Shown here piece after piece: positions 1-8,086 of a DNA stretch of 64,000 nt. The DNA is from Geobacillus sp. 46C-IIa (GTDB lineage Bacteria; Bacillota; Bacilli; Bacillales; Anoxybacillaceae). How positions within the stretch are numbered: position 1 is the first letter of the stretch; each line of letters begins with the position of its first letter. The notes beneath the pieces were generated by a model that saw only the letters and a program-made list of their open reading frames with translations, ran no database searches and was not told where the DNA came from. The stretch is taken from positions 898,001 through 962,000 of the forward strand of contig NZ_CP061474.1 of NCBI RefSeq assembly GCF_014679505.1. The letters are read 5' to 3'. The position numbers and the translations under genes are program-made.

Positions 1-1
1 G

Positions 2-1570
2 CTTGAAGTGATTGCCATTAAGCGTGAGATGGAAAGCGGCTATGCGCTGACGCCGCAGACGGTGAAAAGCAAAGGCGTGACTGACCGCGAATATGCGGTC
101 GTCAGCGAACACTTAAGCGAGCTGCCCGGTGTCAACACGACCGTTGATTGGGACCGGAAATACGTCTACGACAACACGTTCCGCTCCGTGCTCGGGAGCG
201 TGACGGAAGAAGATGAGGGCGTCCCGCGCGAGCGGCTCGACCACTTTTTAGCCCGCGACTACAGCCGCAACGACCGCGTCGGCAAAAGTTATTTGGAGAT
301 GCAGTATGAAGAAGTGCTCCACGGCAAAAAGGCGAAAGTGAAAAACATCGTGGACAAATCAGGCAACGTCGTCTCGGTTGAGCAAGTGTATCCGGGCGAG
401 CGCGGCAAAGATCTCGTTTTGACGGTCGATGCCGAACTGCAACAACAAGTCGAGCAAATTATTGAGCAGGAGATTTTGGCCACGAAGCGCAAAGGCCGCT
501 CCCCGCTCTTGGACCGGGCGTTCGTCGTTATGATGAATCCAAAAACGGGCGAAGTATTGGCGATGGCCGGAAAGCTCCTTCGGGACGGCGAGTTTGTCGA
601 CTTTGCCATCGGCAACATCACATCGGCTTACGCGATGGGGTCGGCGGTGAAAGGGGCAACGGTGCTCACCGGCTTCCAAACCGGGGTGCTCCATCCGAAT
701 ACGTATATTAAGGATGAGCCGCTCTATATCGCGGGAACTCCAGTGAAAAAATCATGGAAAACGATGGGGACGATCAACGAGCTGACCGCGCTTAAACAAT
801 CATCGAACGTCTATATGTTCAAAACCGCTATCGCCATCGGCGGTGGCGTATACCGTCCGCATCGGCCGCTTGACATCAATCCGGCGGCGTTTACGACGAT
901 GCGCCATTATTTCAGCCAATTCGGGTTGGGCGTGAAAACCGGCATCGACTTGCCGAACGAATTGGGCGGTTTCCAAGGCCAAAGTATGCGCGGCGGGTTT
1001 TTGCTTGACTTGGCGATCGGCCAGTACGACATGTATACGCCGATGCAGCTGGCGCAATACGTTTCGACGATCGCCAACGGCGGCTACCGGATGAAGCCGC
1101 TTTTGGTCAAAGAAATCCGCGAGCCGTCCGTTGACGGAAAAGAGCCTGGCCGGATCATTCGGCGGTTTGAGCCGGTCGTTTTAAACCGCGTCGATATGAA
1201 AACCGAGTACATTCAACGGGTGCAGGAAGGATTTCGCCGCGTCATGCAAGAGCCGGGGGGGACGGCGTATTCGTATTTTGCCAATGCCCCGTACAATCCG
1301 GCCGGTAAAACAGGGACGGCCGAAGCGTTTTATGACGGACCGACCCAAAGCCGGCGGAATGATCCAACGTACAACTTGACGCTTATTGGCTATGCGCCGT
1401 ATAACGATCCGCAAGTATCGTTCGTGGTCGTTGTCCCATGGGCGACGCAAGGGGAAAGCGACGGCATTAACAACCGCATCGGCCGCCGCGTTTTAGATGC
1501 GTATTTTGAATTGAAGGCAAAGAGGGTAAATGGAGAGAAGGCAGCCGCACAAACAAGCGGGCAACAATAA
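2..1570 (+). CDS. pbpA: Penicillin-binding protein 2 (class B transpeptidase), 5' truncated by window
   Basis: A cell-wall D,D-transpeptidase that cross-links peptidoglycan, acting outside the membrane; the family serves cell elongation. The reading frame is open to the window edge, so the N-terminus and membrane anchor are missing; about 522 residues remain. The three active-site motifs are all present: SAVK with the acylated serine at 641-652, SSN at 800-808 and KTG at 1307-1315. The upstream part is the class B dimerisation region. It sits directly before pstS, as pbpA (PBP2A) does in B. subtilis, which supports that assignment over other class B paralogues. The stop is followed at once by a strong terminator, so it is transcriptionally separate from the pst operon. 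Confidence 0.93.
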   Translation, partial: LEVIAIKREMESGYALTPQTVKSKGVTDREYAVVSEHLSELPGVNTTVDWDRKYVYDNTFRSVLGSVTEEDEGVPRERLDHFLARDYSRNDRVGKSYLEMQYEEVLHGKKAKVKNIVDKSGNVVSVEQVYPGERGKDLVLTVDAELQQQVEQIIEQEILATKRKGRSPLLDRAFVVMMNPKTGEVLAMAGKLLRDGEFVDFAIGNITSAYAMGSAVKGATVLTGFQTGVLHPNTYIKDEPLYIAGTPVKKSWKTMGTINELTALKQSSNVYMFKTAIAIGGGVYRPHRPLDINPAAFTTMRHYFSQFGLGVKTGIDLPNELGGFQGQSMRGGFLLDLAIGQYDMYTPMQLAQYVSTIANGGYRMKPLLVKEIREPSVDGKEPGRIIRRFEPVVLNRVDMKTEYIQRVQEGFRRVMQEPGGTAYSYFANAPYNPAGKTGTAEAFYDGPTQSRRNDPTYNLTLIGYAPYNDPQVSFVVVVPWATQGESDGINNRIGRRVLDAYFELKAKRVNGEKAAAQTSGQQ

Positions 1571-1575
1571 ACGAA

Positions 1576-1616
1576 GCTGATTCAACAGGCGCTTTCCCTG
1601 TTGAATCAGCCTTTTT
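1576..1616 (+). terminator. Rho-independent terminator of pbpA
   Basis: A perfect 14-bp stem (1576-1589 with 1597-1610) and a 7-nt loop are followed by five T (1612-1616). It starts 5 nt after the pbpA stop. Confidence 0.93.
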
Positions 1617-1781
1617 ATTGAATAAAACAAAGATGAATAAGCAAATAATAAATACATCTAGCCGGCTATTTAATTTCTGGGTGCTGTCAATTTAAGTCCA
1701 TTGTTTCATAAATAAAGAAGCTCCTTTTTTATTTTTATGGGTGGCCAGTTGTCCAAGCCGGACAATAATGCGGCCAGAATG

Positions 1782-1835
1782 TTTACACAATCTTAACATT
1801 TCGTTTAAACCTCGTTAATAGCCGTCCTTTATGAT
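1782..1835 (+). promoter_or_regulatory. Pho box and -10 of the pst operon
   Basis: Four TT(A/T)A-type hexamers, TTTACA (1782), TTAACA (1793), TTTAAA (1804) and TTAATA (1815), are spaced exactly 11 bp apart. This is the PhoP-binding arrangement known from Bacillus Pho-regulon promoters. A sigma-A -10, TATGAT, follows at 1830-1835, with no good -35 of its own, as expected for a PhoP-activated promoter. The rest of the 305-nt gap between pbpA and pstS (1617-1781) is AT-rich and shows nothing I can assign. Confidence 0.9.
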
Positions 1836-1876
1836 AGGACATGTAGGAGAAAATGAAATGGGTAGGGGGAAAAACG

Positions 1877-2842
1877 ATGAACAAGTGGAAACGGCTCATG
1901 TTATCCGGGGTGCTCAGCGGGGTGATGGTGATCGCTGCTGCCTGTGGCGGAGGAAACGGAGCAGAGGAAAATGACGCCAACGGTGAGTCCGCAGCGAACG
2001 AACTGTCGGGCGAAGTCATCATGGATGGTTCTTCGACCGTCTACCCGATTGCGGAGGCAGCCGCTGAAGAATACATGGCTGAACAACCGAACGTGAAAGT
2101 GTCCGTCGGTATGTCGGGAACGGGCGGTGGATTTGAAAAGTTCACGAAAGGTGAAACTGATTTTTCGAACGCTTCCCGGCCGATCAAAGAGGAAGAGAAA
2201 CAAGCAGCAGCTGCCAACGGCATTGAATTCCAAGAGTTTCAACTCGCTTATGATGGTCTCTCTGTCGTTGTCAATAAAGAAAACGACTGGGTTGACTACT
2301 TGACGGTCGATGAGCTGAAAAAAATGTGGACGGAAGACGGCACGGTGAAAAAATGGTCGGACATCCGCCCAGGATGGCCGGACGAGGAAATTAAGTTTTT
2401 CTCGCCTGGTCATGATTCCGGAACGTATGACTACTTTGATGAAGTGATTCTGGAAGGAAAAGAACTGGTCAAAACGGCCCAACTTTCGGAAGACGACAAT
2501 ATTCTCGTTCGTGGGGTTGAAGGAGATCAATACGCGATCGGCTACTTCGGCTATGCGTATTACTTAGAAAATAAAGATAAGCTGAAAGTGGTTCCGATCG
2601 ATGGCGGCAACGGTCCGGTCGAGCCGACGAACGAGACGATTGAAACGGGAAAATATACTCCGCTTTCGCGTCCGCTGTTTACGTATGTGAGCGTCAAATC
2701 GCTGAAAGAAAAACCGCAAGTGTATGATTACATGGAATTCTTGCTGGAAACAGCCGGGGACTTGGCGGAAGAAGTCGGTTACGTCCGCCTGCCGGAGGAA
2801 AAGTATAAAGAACAGCTTGAAACGTTGAAAGGATTGAAATAA
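1877..2842 (+). CDS. pstS: Phosphate ABC transporter substrate-binding lipoprotein PstS
   Basis: Binds inorganic phosphate outside the membrane and delivers it to the PstCA permease. It is 321 residues long. A basic N-terminus (MNKWKR) and a hydrophobic stretch end in the lipobox IAAAC, so the protein should be acylated on that cysteine. The phosphate-loop signature is present as DGSSTVYPI near residue 47 and GMSGTGGGF further on, matching the PstS/SphX family. I chose the ATG at 1877 because a GGGGG ribosome site lies 6-7 nt upstream; an in-frame ATG at 1853 would place extra residues before the signal peptide and has no ribosome site. First gene of the Pho-controlled operon. Confidence 0.96.
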   Translation: MNKWKRLMLSGVLSGVMVIAAACGGGNGAEENDANGESAANELSGEVIMDGSSTVYPIAEAAAEEYMAEQPNVKVSVGMSGTGGGFEKFTKGETDFSNASRPIKEEEKQAAAANGIEFQEFQLAYDGLSVVVNKENDWVDYLTVDELKKMWTEDGTVKKWSDIRPGWPDEEIKFFSPGHDSGTYDYFDEVILEGKELVKTAQLSEDDNILVRGVEGDQYAIGYFGYAYYLENKDKLKVVPIDGGNGPVEPTNETIETGKYTPLSRPLFTYVSVKSLKEKPQVYDYMEFLLETAGDLAEEVGYVRLPEEKYKEQLETLKGLK

Positions 2843-2850
2843 GTTTCGTC

Positions 2851-2880
2851 AGGCCGACGACAAAGGACGTTCGTCGGCCT
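2851..2880 (+). other. Intercistronic hairpin between pstS and pstC
   Basis: A perfect 10-bp inverted repeat (arms 2851-2860 and 2871-2880) lies just after the pstS stop, with no T-run. This placement fits an RNA-processing or stabilising stem that keeps pstS mRNA more abundant than the permease message; differential pst transcript levels have been described in B. subtilis. The function here is inferred. Confidence 0.6.
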
Positions 2881-2928
2881 AGACTTGTGACTGCGGTTGG
2901 AATATGTCGGAAAGGAGTTTTTCGTTTT

Positions 2929-3882
2929 ATGGGGATTCCAACGAAGAAAGAACAGCAGTTCTCGGTGCGGGAGATGATTGCTGAAAACCAAAGGCGGCAA
3001 CATTGGCCGAAAAGGATGGAAAAGCTCGCGCCGAAGCTCCTTTTTGCATTGGCGGCGCTCTCGGTGCTCGTGACGATCGGCATTTTGTTTACTCTTCTTT
3101 TCGAGACGATCGAATTTTTCCGCCGTGTATCGATTGTTGAGTTTGTCACGAGCAAAGAGTGGCTTCCGTGGAACGAGGAACACGGATCATTCGGAGTCGC
3201 TCCGCTTGTGACCGGCACGCTGCTGACGACCGGTATCGCTATGCTTTTGGCTGTTCCGATTGGGCTCGCTTCGGCCATTTACTTGAGCGAGTATGCGTCG
3301 GAGCGGACGCGCCGAATCATCAAGCCGGCGCTTGAAGTGCTTGCTGGCATTCCGACGATCGTTTACGGGTTTTTTGCGTTGACGATCGTGACGCCGTTAT
3401 TGCAAAAGGTCATTCCGGATTTAGAGATTTTTAATGCGCTCAGCCCGGGGCTCGTCATGGGGATTATGATCATTCCGATGATCGCCTCGCTGTCAGAAGA
3501 CGCGATGAGCGCGGTGCCGAACTCGATTCGCGAAGGCGCCTTTGCCCTTGGCGCCACAAAGCTTGAAGTGGCGCTTAAGGTCGTGCTTCCTGCCGCTGCT
3601 TCTGGAGTGATCGCCTCATTTATTTTAGGTATTTCCCGGGCGGTTGGCGAAACGATGATCGTCGCGGTGGCTGGCGGATCATCGCCGGAATTTACATTTG
3701 ATGTGACGAAATCGATTCAAACATTAACTGCCTATATCGTCCAAGTGACAACAGGCGACGCCGGTTACGGGACGACGATTTACTACAGCATTTATGCTGT
3801 CGGGATGACGCTGTTTGTTTTTACATTGCTTATGAATATATTGGCGCAATACATTTCCCGCCGGTTTAGGGAGGAGTATTGA
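2929..3882 (+). CDS. pstC: Phosphate ABC transporter permease PstC
   Basis: One of the two membrane subunits of the high-affinity phosphate importer; 317 residues with about six transmembrane helices, the first near residues 35-57. The binding-protein-dependent permease loop EGAFALGATKLEVALKVVLP, which contacts the ATPase, is in the middle of the protein. The ATG at 2929 is preceded by AAAGGAG at 2911-2917. A GTG further upstream (2887) is in frame but has no ribosome site. It lies 86 nt after pstS and its stop abuts pstA. Confidence 0.94.
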   Translation: MGIPTKKEQQFSVREMIAENQRRQHWPKRMEKLAPKLLFALAALSVLVTIGILFTLLFETIEFFRRVSIVEFVTSKEWLPWNEEHGSFGVAPLVTGTLLTTGIAMLLAVPIGLASAIYLSEYASERTRRIIKPALEVLAGIPTIVYGFFALTIVTPLLQKVIPDLEIFNALSPGLVMGIMIIPMIASLSEDAMSAVPNSIREGAFALGATKLEVALKVVLPAAASGVIASFILGISRAVGETMIVAVAGGSSPEFTFDVTKSIQTLTAYIVQVTTGDAGYGTTIYYSIYAVGMTLFVFTLLMNILAQYISRRFREEY

Positions 3883-3887
3883 AAACG

Positions 3888-4769
3888 ATGGAAAACAAAA
3901 TGGACAAACCGCTCGTTTGGAAGCGAATGAAAGGAAGGCTGGCGCAAAACACCATCCTGCAAGCCATATTCTTTTTCGCTACCGTTTTTGGACTGATTGC
4001 TCTTATGCTGTTATTATCTCGTGTCATTATGCAGGCGATCGGCTGGCTGGATGGCGACTTTTTAAACAGCTTTCCTTCGCGCCGGCCGGAAGAGGCTGGG
4101 ATAAAATCCGGATTGGTCGGCTCCCTCTGGCTGATGGCAATCGTCGCACCGGTTTCGTTTATTTTGGGGGTCGGGACGGCCATTTATTTGGAAGAATACG
4201 CGCGCAAAAACCGTTTCACCGCTTTTATTCAAACGAATATTTCCAATCTGGCCGGTGTACCGTCGATCGTGTTTGGCTTGCTCGGGTTGACGATTTTCGT
4301 CCGTGAGCTCGGGCTCGGGCGCAGCGTGCTTGCAGCTGGATTGACCATGAGCTTGCTCGTTCTTCCGGTGATCGTCGTCGCAGCCCAAGAAGCGATTCGT
4401 GCAGTTCCTCAGCAGTTGCGGGAAGCGTCGTATGCCATGGGGGCGACGAAATGGCAAACGGTTTGCCGGGTTGTGCTGCCGGCGGCGCTGCCGGGGATGC
4501 TGACGGGGGCTATCTTGGCGCTCTCCCGCGCCGTCGGGGAGACCGCTCCGCTCGTGGTGCTCGGCATTCCAACGTTTATCGCCTACTTGCCGAGCGGCGT
4601 GTTAGATACGTTTACCGTTATGCCGCTGCAAATTTATAACTGGACAGGACGGCCGCAGGAGGAGTTCCAACATGTGGCGGCCGCAGGAATTGTCGTCCTG
4701 CTCGTCTTTTTAATCGTGATGAATTCGGTCGCAGTGTTGATTCGCAACAAGTTTCAAAAGCGATTTTAA
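3888..4769 (+). CDS. pstA: Phosphate ABC transporter permease PstA
   Basis: Second membrane subunit of the phosphate importer; 293 residues, about six transmembrane helices and the coupling loop REASYAMGATKWQTVCRVVL. Start choice: a TTG at 3879 would overlap the pstC stop but sits only 2 nt from the ribosome site GGGAGGAG (3869-3876); ATG 3888 has a spacing of 11 nt and is preferred. A further in-frame ATG lies at 3900. Together with PstC it forms the channel driven by PstB. Confidence 0.93.
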   Translation: MENKMDKPLVWKRMKGRLAQNTILQAIFFFATVFGLIALMLLLSRVIMQAIGWLDGDFLNSFPSRRPEEAGIKSGLVGSLWLMAIVAPVSFILGVGTAIYLEEYARKNRFTAFIQTNISNLAGVPSIVFGLLGLTIFVRELGLGRSVLAAGLTMSLLVLPVIVVAAQEAIRAVPQQLREASYAMGATKWQTVCRVVLPAALPGMLTGAILALSRAVGETAPLVVLGIPTFIAYLPSGVLDTFTVMPLQIYNWTGRPQEEFQHVAAAGIVVLLVFLIVMNSVAVLIRNKFQKRF

Positions 4770-4807
4770 ATTCATGACCGGACAATGAGCGAAAGGAGAC
4801 CGATAAG

Positions 4808-5647
4808 ATGATGGCAACCAAAACAAAAGAGGCAACGTCCACACTGGCTGCTAAGTCGTCGGCGGCGCCGGTAGCTGAGGACGGTGCAGCGAAAGGCGTC
4901 GTGTATGAGACAAACGATTTAAACTTATGGTACGGGGAGCACCATGCGTTAAAACATATTCATTTAACGATTTACGAAAATGAAGTGACAGCGATTATCG
5001 GACCGTCGGGATGCGGAAAATCCACTTATATTAAGACGTTGAACCGAATGGTCGAACTCGTGCCGAATGTCCGCATTGCCGGCCAGCTGGCCTACCGCGG
5101 GCGCAACATTTTTGATCCGTCCTATCCGGTTGAGCAGCTGCGCACACAAGTCGGGATGGTATTCCAAAAGCCGAACCCGTTTCCGAAATCGATTTACGAC
5201 AATATTGCTTACGGTCCTCGCATTCATGGCATCCGCAACAAAAAAGTGCTGGACGAAATTGTCGAAAAAAGTTTGCGCGGGGCGGCGCTTTGGGATGAGG
5301 TGAAAGACCGGCTTCGCGATCATGCTTACGGCTTATCCGGAGGGCAGCAGCAGCGCTTGTGCATTGCCCGCTGTTTGGCCATCGAACCGGACGTCATCTT
5401 AATGGATGAGCCGACCTCGGCGCTCGACCCGATTTCGACGTTGAAAATTGAAGAGCTCATCCAAGAATTGAAAAAACAATACAGCATCATTATTGTGACC
5501 CATAACATGCAGCAGGCGGCGCGCATTTCGGACAAAACAGCGTTTTTCTTGAACGGGGAAGTGATTGAATACGCAGAGACGAACAAGCTGTTTTCAAATC
5601 CTGCCGATCGGCGTACAGAAGATTACATTACAGGCCGTTTCGGATAA
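4808..5647 (+). CDS. pstB: Phosphate ABC transporter ATP-binding protein PstB
   Basis: The cytoplasmic ATPase that powers phosphate import through PstCA. In its 279 residues I see Walker [10 protein letters not shown] (65-73), the Q-loop glutamine near 120, the signature LSGGQ (176-180), Walker B ILMDEP (197-202) and the switch histidine in THN. The first 30 residues are a low-complexity Ala/Lys-rich extension before the ABC fold. Ribosome site AAAGGAG lies 9 nt upstream of the ATG. B. subtilis carries two pstB copies; only one is present here, followed directly by phoU. Confidence 0.96.
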   Translation: MMATKTKEATSTLAAKSSAAPVAEDGAAKGVVYETNDLNLWYGEHHALKHIHLTIYENEVTAIIGPSGCGKSTYIKTLNRMVELVPNVRIAGQLAYRGRNIFDPSYPVEQLRTQVGMVFQKPNPFPKSIYDNIAYGPRIHGIRNKKVLDEIVEKSLRGAALWDEVKDRLRDHAYGLSGGQQQRLCIARCLAIEPDVILMDEPTSALDPISTLKIEELIQELKKQYSIIIVTHNMQQAARISDKTAFFLNGEVIEYAETNKLFSNPADRRTEDYITGRFG

Positions 5648-5671
5648 AAAACAAAGGAGGCGAGCAGGGGG

Positions 5672-6325
5672 ATGCGTGAAACGTTTGCCGATGATTTGCG
5701 CTCGTTGCATAACAAGCTGATCGAAATGGGGCGATTAACAGAAGTTGCGCTCCAACAGGCGATTGAAGCATTTCAAACGCAAAACAAAAATTTGGCGATG
5801 GCCGTCATTGACGGGGACGGCTCGATCGATAAGCTCGAGGAAGAAGTCAATGATTTCGCGTTATGGCTCATTGCGAAACAGCAGCCGGTCGCGACCGATT
5901 TGCGCCGCATCGTCGCCGCGATCAAAATCGCGAGCGATATCGAGCGGGTCGCCGATTTTGCCGTCAATATCGCCAAAGCGTGCATCCGCATCGGCGGCCG
6001 GCCGTTTGTGATGGATATCCAGCCGCTCGTGTTGATGCATCGTCTGGCTACGGATATGGTCTCAACGGCGATTGCCGCCTACGAGCGGGAAGATGCGTCG
6101 CTGGCTGCACAAATTGCTGACATGGACCATCGAGTCGATGAGCAGTACGGGAAAATGATGAAATCGTTGCTTGAGGTCGAGAAAACGGACAAAGAGACGT
6201 TGGCGCAAATGAATGTGCTTGCCCTCGTCGCCCGGTATATTGAGCGGACGGCGGATCATGCGACCAATATTGCCGAGCATCTCGTTTACCTTGTCAAAGG
6301 GAAGCATTACGACTTCAATGACTGA
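5672..6325 (+). CDS. phoU: Phosphate transport/signalling regulator PhoU
   Basis: A 217-residue all-helical protein with two PhoU repeats, each with the acidic metal-binding pattern (ExxxD type; for example ASDIERVADFAVNIA and VARYIERTADHATNIAEH). The family restrains the PhoR kinase/Pst complex when phosphate is plentiful. It is the last gene of the pst operon, 24 nt after pstB, and is followed by a terminator. The ribosome site is the AAAGGAGG/AGGGGG stretch before ATG 5672. Confidence 0.95.
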   Translation: MRETFADDLRSLHNKLIEMGRLTEVALQQAIEAFQTQNKNLAMAVIDGDGSIDKLEEEVNDFALWLIAKQQPVATDLRRIVAAIKIASDIERVADFAVNIAKACIRIGGRPFVMDIQPLVLMHRLATDMVSTAIAAYEREDASLAAQIADMDHRVDEQYGKMMKSLLEVEKTDKETLAQMNVLALVARYIERTADHATNIAEHLVYLVKGKHYDFND

Positions 6326-6336
6326 CAGTATAAACG

Positions 6337-6368
6337 AAGGAGGCGTCCTAGCGGGCCGCCTCCTTTTT
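6337..6368 (+). terminator. Terminator of the pst-phoU operon
   Basis: A 9-bp stem AAGGAGGCG / CGCCTCCTT (6337-6345 with 6357-6365) runs into a T-tract (6364-6368). It stands between the converging phoU and yqzC genes. Confidence 0.9.
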
Positions 6369-6374
6369 GGCTGA

Positions 6375-6812
6375 TTATGGGCTGGCAATGAGGCGGCTGA
6401 TCGCCGCATAATCCATATCGCTGCGCACGTTGTAAGCACCAGGACGGATCGAGCGCGTCAGCCCATGCTTTTGCAAATAGTCATTGAACGAGCGGGCGCT
6501 GTCGATGATGCGGGCGGCCTCAAGCTCTTTGGCGAACGCTTCCGGCGTGTCCCCTTTTTCAATCACAAGGCGGTACACATAAACGATCTGCACTGATTGT
6601 TTAGGCGGCTGTTCGGCCGGCGCTTTCGGTTGATTGCTTACGAGCTTGTCGTATTCGTCCTTCGCGACAGCGACGAGCCCGTGTTGTTCGAGAAACGCCT
6701 CGACGTCCGCCTCGGTCGGTGCAGCTGGAGGGGACGTGTAATATGCGGCGCCGATGAGCGATGTCGAAACAAGCAGGCCAAAGGCGAAAGAACGCATCGT
6801 CCGCTTCCTCAT
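6375..6812 (-). CDS. yqzC: YqzC-like membrane-anchored protein with MltG-type LysM-like domain
   Basis: A 145-residue protein with an N-terminal signal anchor (residues 8-28) and a linker rich in Pro/Gln. Its C-terminal domain (about 75-145) matches the N-terminal LysM-like part of the lytic transglycosylase MltG/YceG: the pattern IEKGDTPEAFAKELEAARII, F..YL...GL, R.GAYN, then M.Y..I. The catalytic YceG domain is absent, so it cannot be a full MltG; peptidoglycan binding outside the membrane is an inference. Position next to the pst operon and the pairing with yqzD (ATGA-type 4-nt overlap) match B. subtilis yqzC. Confidence 0.75.
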   Translation of the reverse strand: MRKRTMRSFAFGLLVSTSLIGAAYYTSPPAAPTEADVEAFLEQHGLVAVAKDEYDKLVSNQPKAPAEQPPKQSVQIVYVYRLVIEKGDTPEAFAKELEAARIIDSARSFNDYLQKHGLTRSIRPGAYNVRSDMDYAAISRLIASP

Positions 6813-7159
6813 CGCCGCAATCTCCTTATGGCCCGCTCGACCTCGGGAACAGTCAAGCCGGTTTCTTGCGCGATCTCATCGAGCGGAAACCCTTGCTTAT
6901 GTAAAAACAAGACGCGCCGATCCGTCGGCGACAATGCTCCGCCGCGGCGAGGGGAGGCCGGGCGCCGGCGCTCGGGGATGAGCAGCTCTTCCTCGATGAC
7001 TTGCAGCCGCTTTTTCATTTGGTACGTTTCTTGAGCGAGTGAAACAGTCAACTGGTCAATTTGTTCTTCGAGCGGTTTTAATTCGTCTTTGGCAAAAAAC
7101 GAGACGATCAGCAAAAGAATTGATAAGGCCGCCAAAGCGATCATTGCGTATTCTACCAT
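6809..7159 (-). CDS. yqzD: YqzD-like protein: membrane anchor, coiled coil and HTH
   Basis: 116 residues. The N-terminus is a transmembrane helix (residues 3-24), followed by a charged coiled coil (about 28-60), an Arg/Pro-rich hinge and a C-terminal helix-turn-helix (about 78-114, with LSPTDRRVLFLHKQGFPLDE and LTVPEVERAIRRL), like sigma-70 region 4 or Sin-type HTH. Function is unknown; a membrane-tethered DNA-binding protein is one reading. It is translated first of the two-gene unit with yqzC and has a GGAGGGAG ribosome site upstream of the ATG. Confidence 0.75.
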   Translation of the reverse strand: MVEYAMIALAALSILLLIVSFFAKDELKPLEEQIDQLTVSLAQETYQMKKRLQVIEEELLIPERRRPASPRRGGALSPTDRRVLFLHKQGFPLDEIAQETGLTVPEVERAIRRLRR

Positions 7160-7310
7160 CGTATCTCCCTCCTCTTTTCACTATATCATATCGCTCCTTG
7201 TTTGTGGCCGGTCTTGTTGAAAAAGATGAAATTTAGAGGTGGAAATCGCCACGAAAAAATGCTATCATAGAAAGGTCTGATTATATAAAGCACGTTTGGA
7301 GGGAAAAAAG

Positions 7311-7460
7311 ATGCGCGTGAACATTACATTGGCATGCACAGAATGCGGCGAACGCAATTACATTTCGTCCAAAAATAAACGCAACAATCCAGAGCGTCTG
7401 GAACTGAAAAAATATTGCCCGCGGGATCGCAAAGTTACGTTGCACCGCGAAACGAAGTAA
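7311..7460 (+). CDS. rpmG: 50S ribosomal protein L33
   Basis: A 49-residue protein beginning [13 protein letters not shown] and ending VTLHRETK, clearly bacterial L33 of the large ribosomal subunit. The first zinc-ribbon knuckle is intact (C9, C12), but the second has only C36 followed by PRD, so the fourth expected cysteine is Asp39. It is thus intermediate between four-Cys and cysteine-free L33 forms. The ribosome site GGAGGG is 7 nt before the ATG. A -10-like TATCAT lies at 7263-7268 with a poor -35. Stands between the divergent yqzD and yqgN. Confidence 0.95.
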   Translation: MRVNITLACTECGERNYISSKNKRNNPERLELKKYCPRDRKVTLHRETK

Positions 7461-7516
7461 GCAGTAGGAAGATCATTCCTGCTGCTTTTATCTTTATACA
7501 GAAAAGGGGGAGAACG

Positions 7517-8086
7517 ATGGATCGCAAACGGGAACTGCGCCGCCGGATGCTTGATCGTCTCCGGCAGCTCTCGGCGGCTGAGAAGCAGGCATACGACCGG
7601 CAAATTGCCGCTTATTTATACCAGTGGCCGCAATGGCAAGAGGCGCAAGTGATCGCCATTACGGTGGCCAGAGAGACGGAAGTGGATACGGTGCCGATCA
7701 TTGAACAAGCTTGGCGGGAAGGAAAAACGGTCGGTGTGCCAAAATGCGACCCGCTGACGAAAACGATGACGTTCCGGCGCATTGCGTCGTTTGCTCAGCT
7801 CGAGAAGGCGTATGCTGGATTGCTCGAGCCGATCGAGGAACAAACAGCGGCGATCGATCGTGATGAGCTTGACCTCATCATCGTTCCGGGTGTATGTTTC
7901 ACGAAAACCGGCTACCGGATCGGTTATGGGGGCGGGTATTACGATCGGTATTTGCCGGGGGTGGCGGCGGTGACCGCGGCGCTCGCCTATTCGTTTCAAG
8001 TTGTTGAAGACATTCCGGTCGAGGATCATGATGTGCCGGTAGAGTTTATGATTACTGACCAAGGGGTTATTCATTGTGGGCGATGA
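7517..8086 (+). CDS. yqgN: 5-formyltetrahydrofolate cyclo-ligase
   Basis: Converts 5-formyl-THF to 5,10-methenyl-THF using ATP, salvaging folate in the cytoplasm. The 189-residue length is typical. It carries the family signature GYRIGYGGGYYDRYL (residues about 135-149) and the basic N-terminus KRELRRRMLDRL that binds ATP phosphate. ATG 7517 follows AAAAGGGGG; an earlier in-frame start at 7415 would run across rpmG and is rejected. It overlaps the next gene by 11 nt. Confidence 0.95.
   Translation: MDRKRELRRRMLDRLRQLSAAEKQAYDRQIAAYLYQWPQWQEAQVIAITVARETEVDTVPIIEQAWREGKTVGVPKCDPLTKTMTFRRIASFAQLEKAYAGLLEPIEEQTAAIDRDELDLIIVPGVCFTKTGYRIGYGGGYYDRYLPGVAAVTAALAYSFQVVEDIPVEDHDVPVEFMITDQGVIHCGR

Noticed and set aside
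1901..2530. 209-codon minus-strand frame opposite pstS
   Set aside because: No ribosome site or domain; pstS is certain on the other strand.
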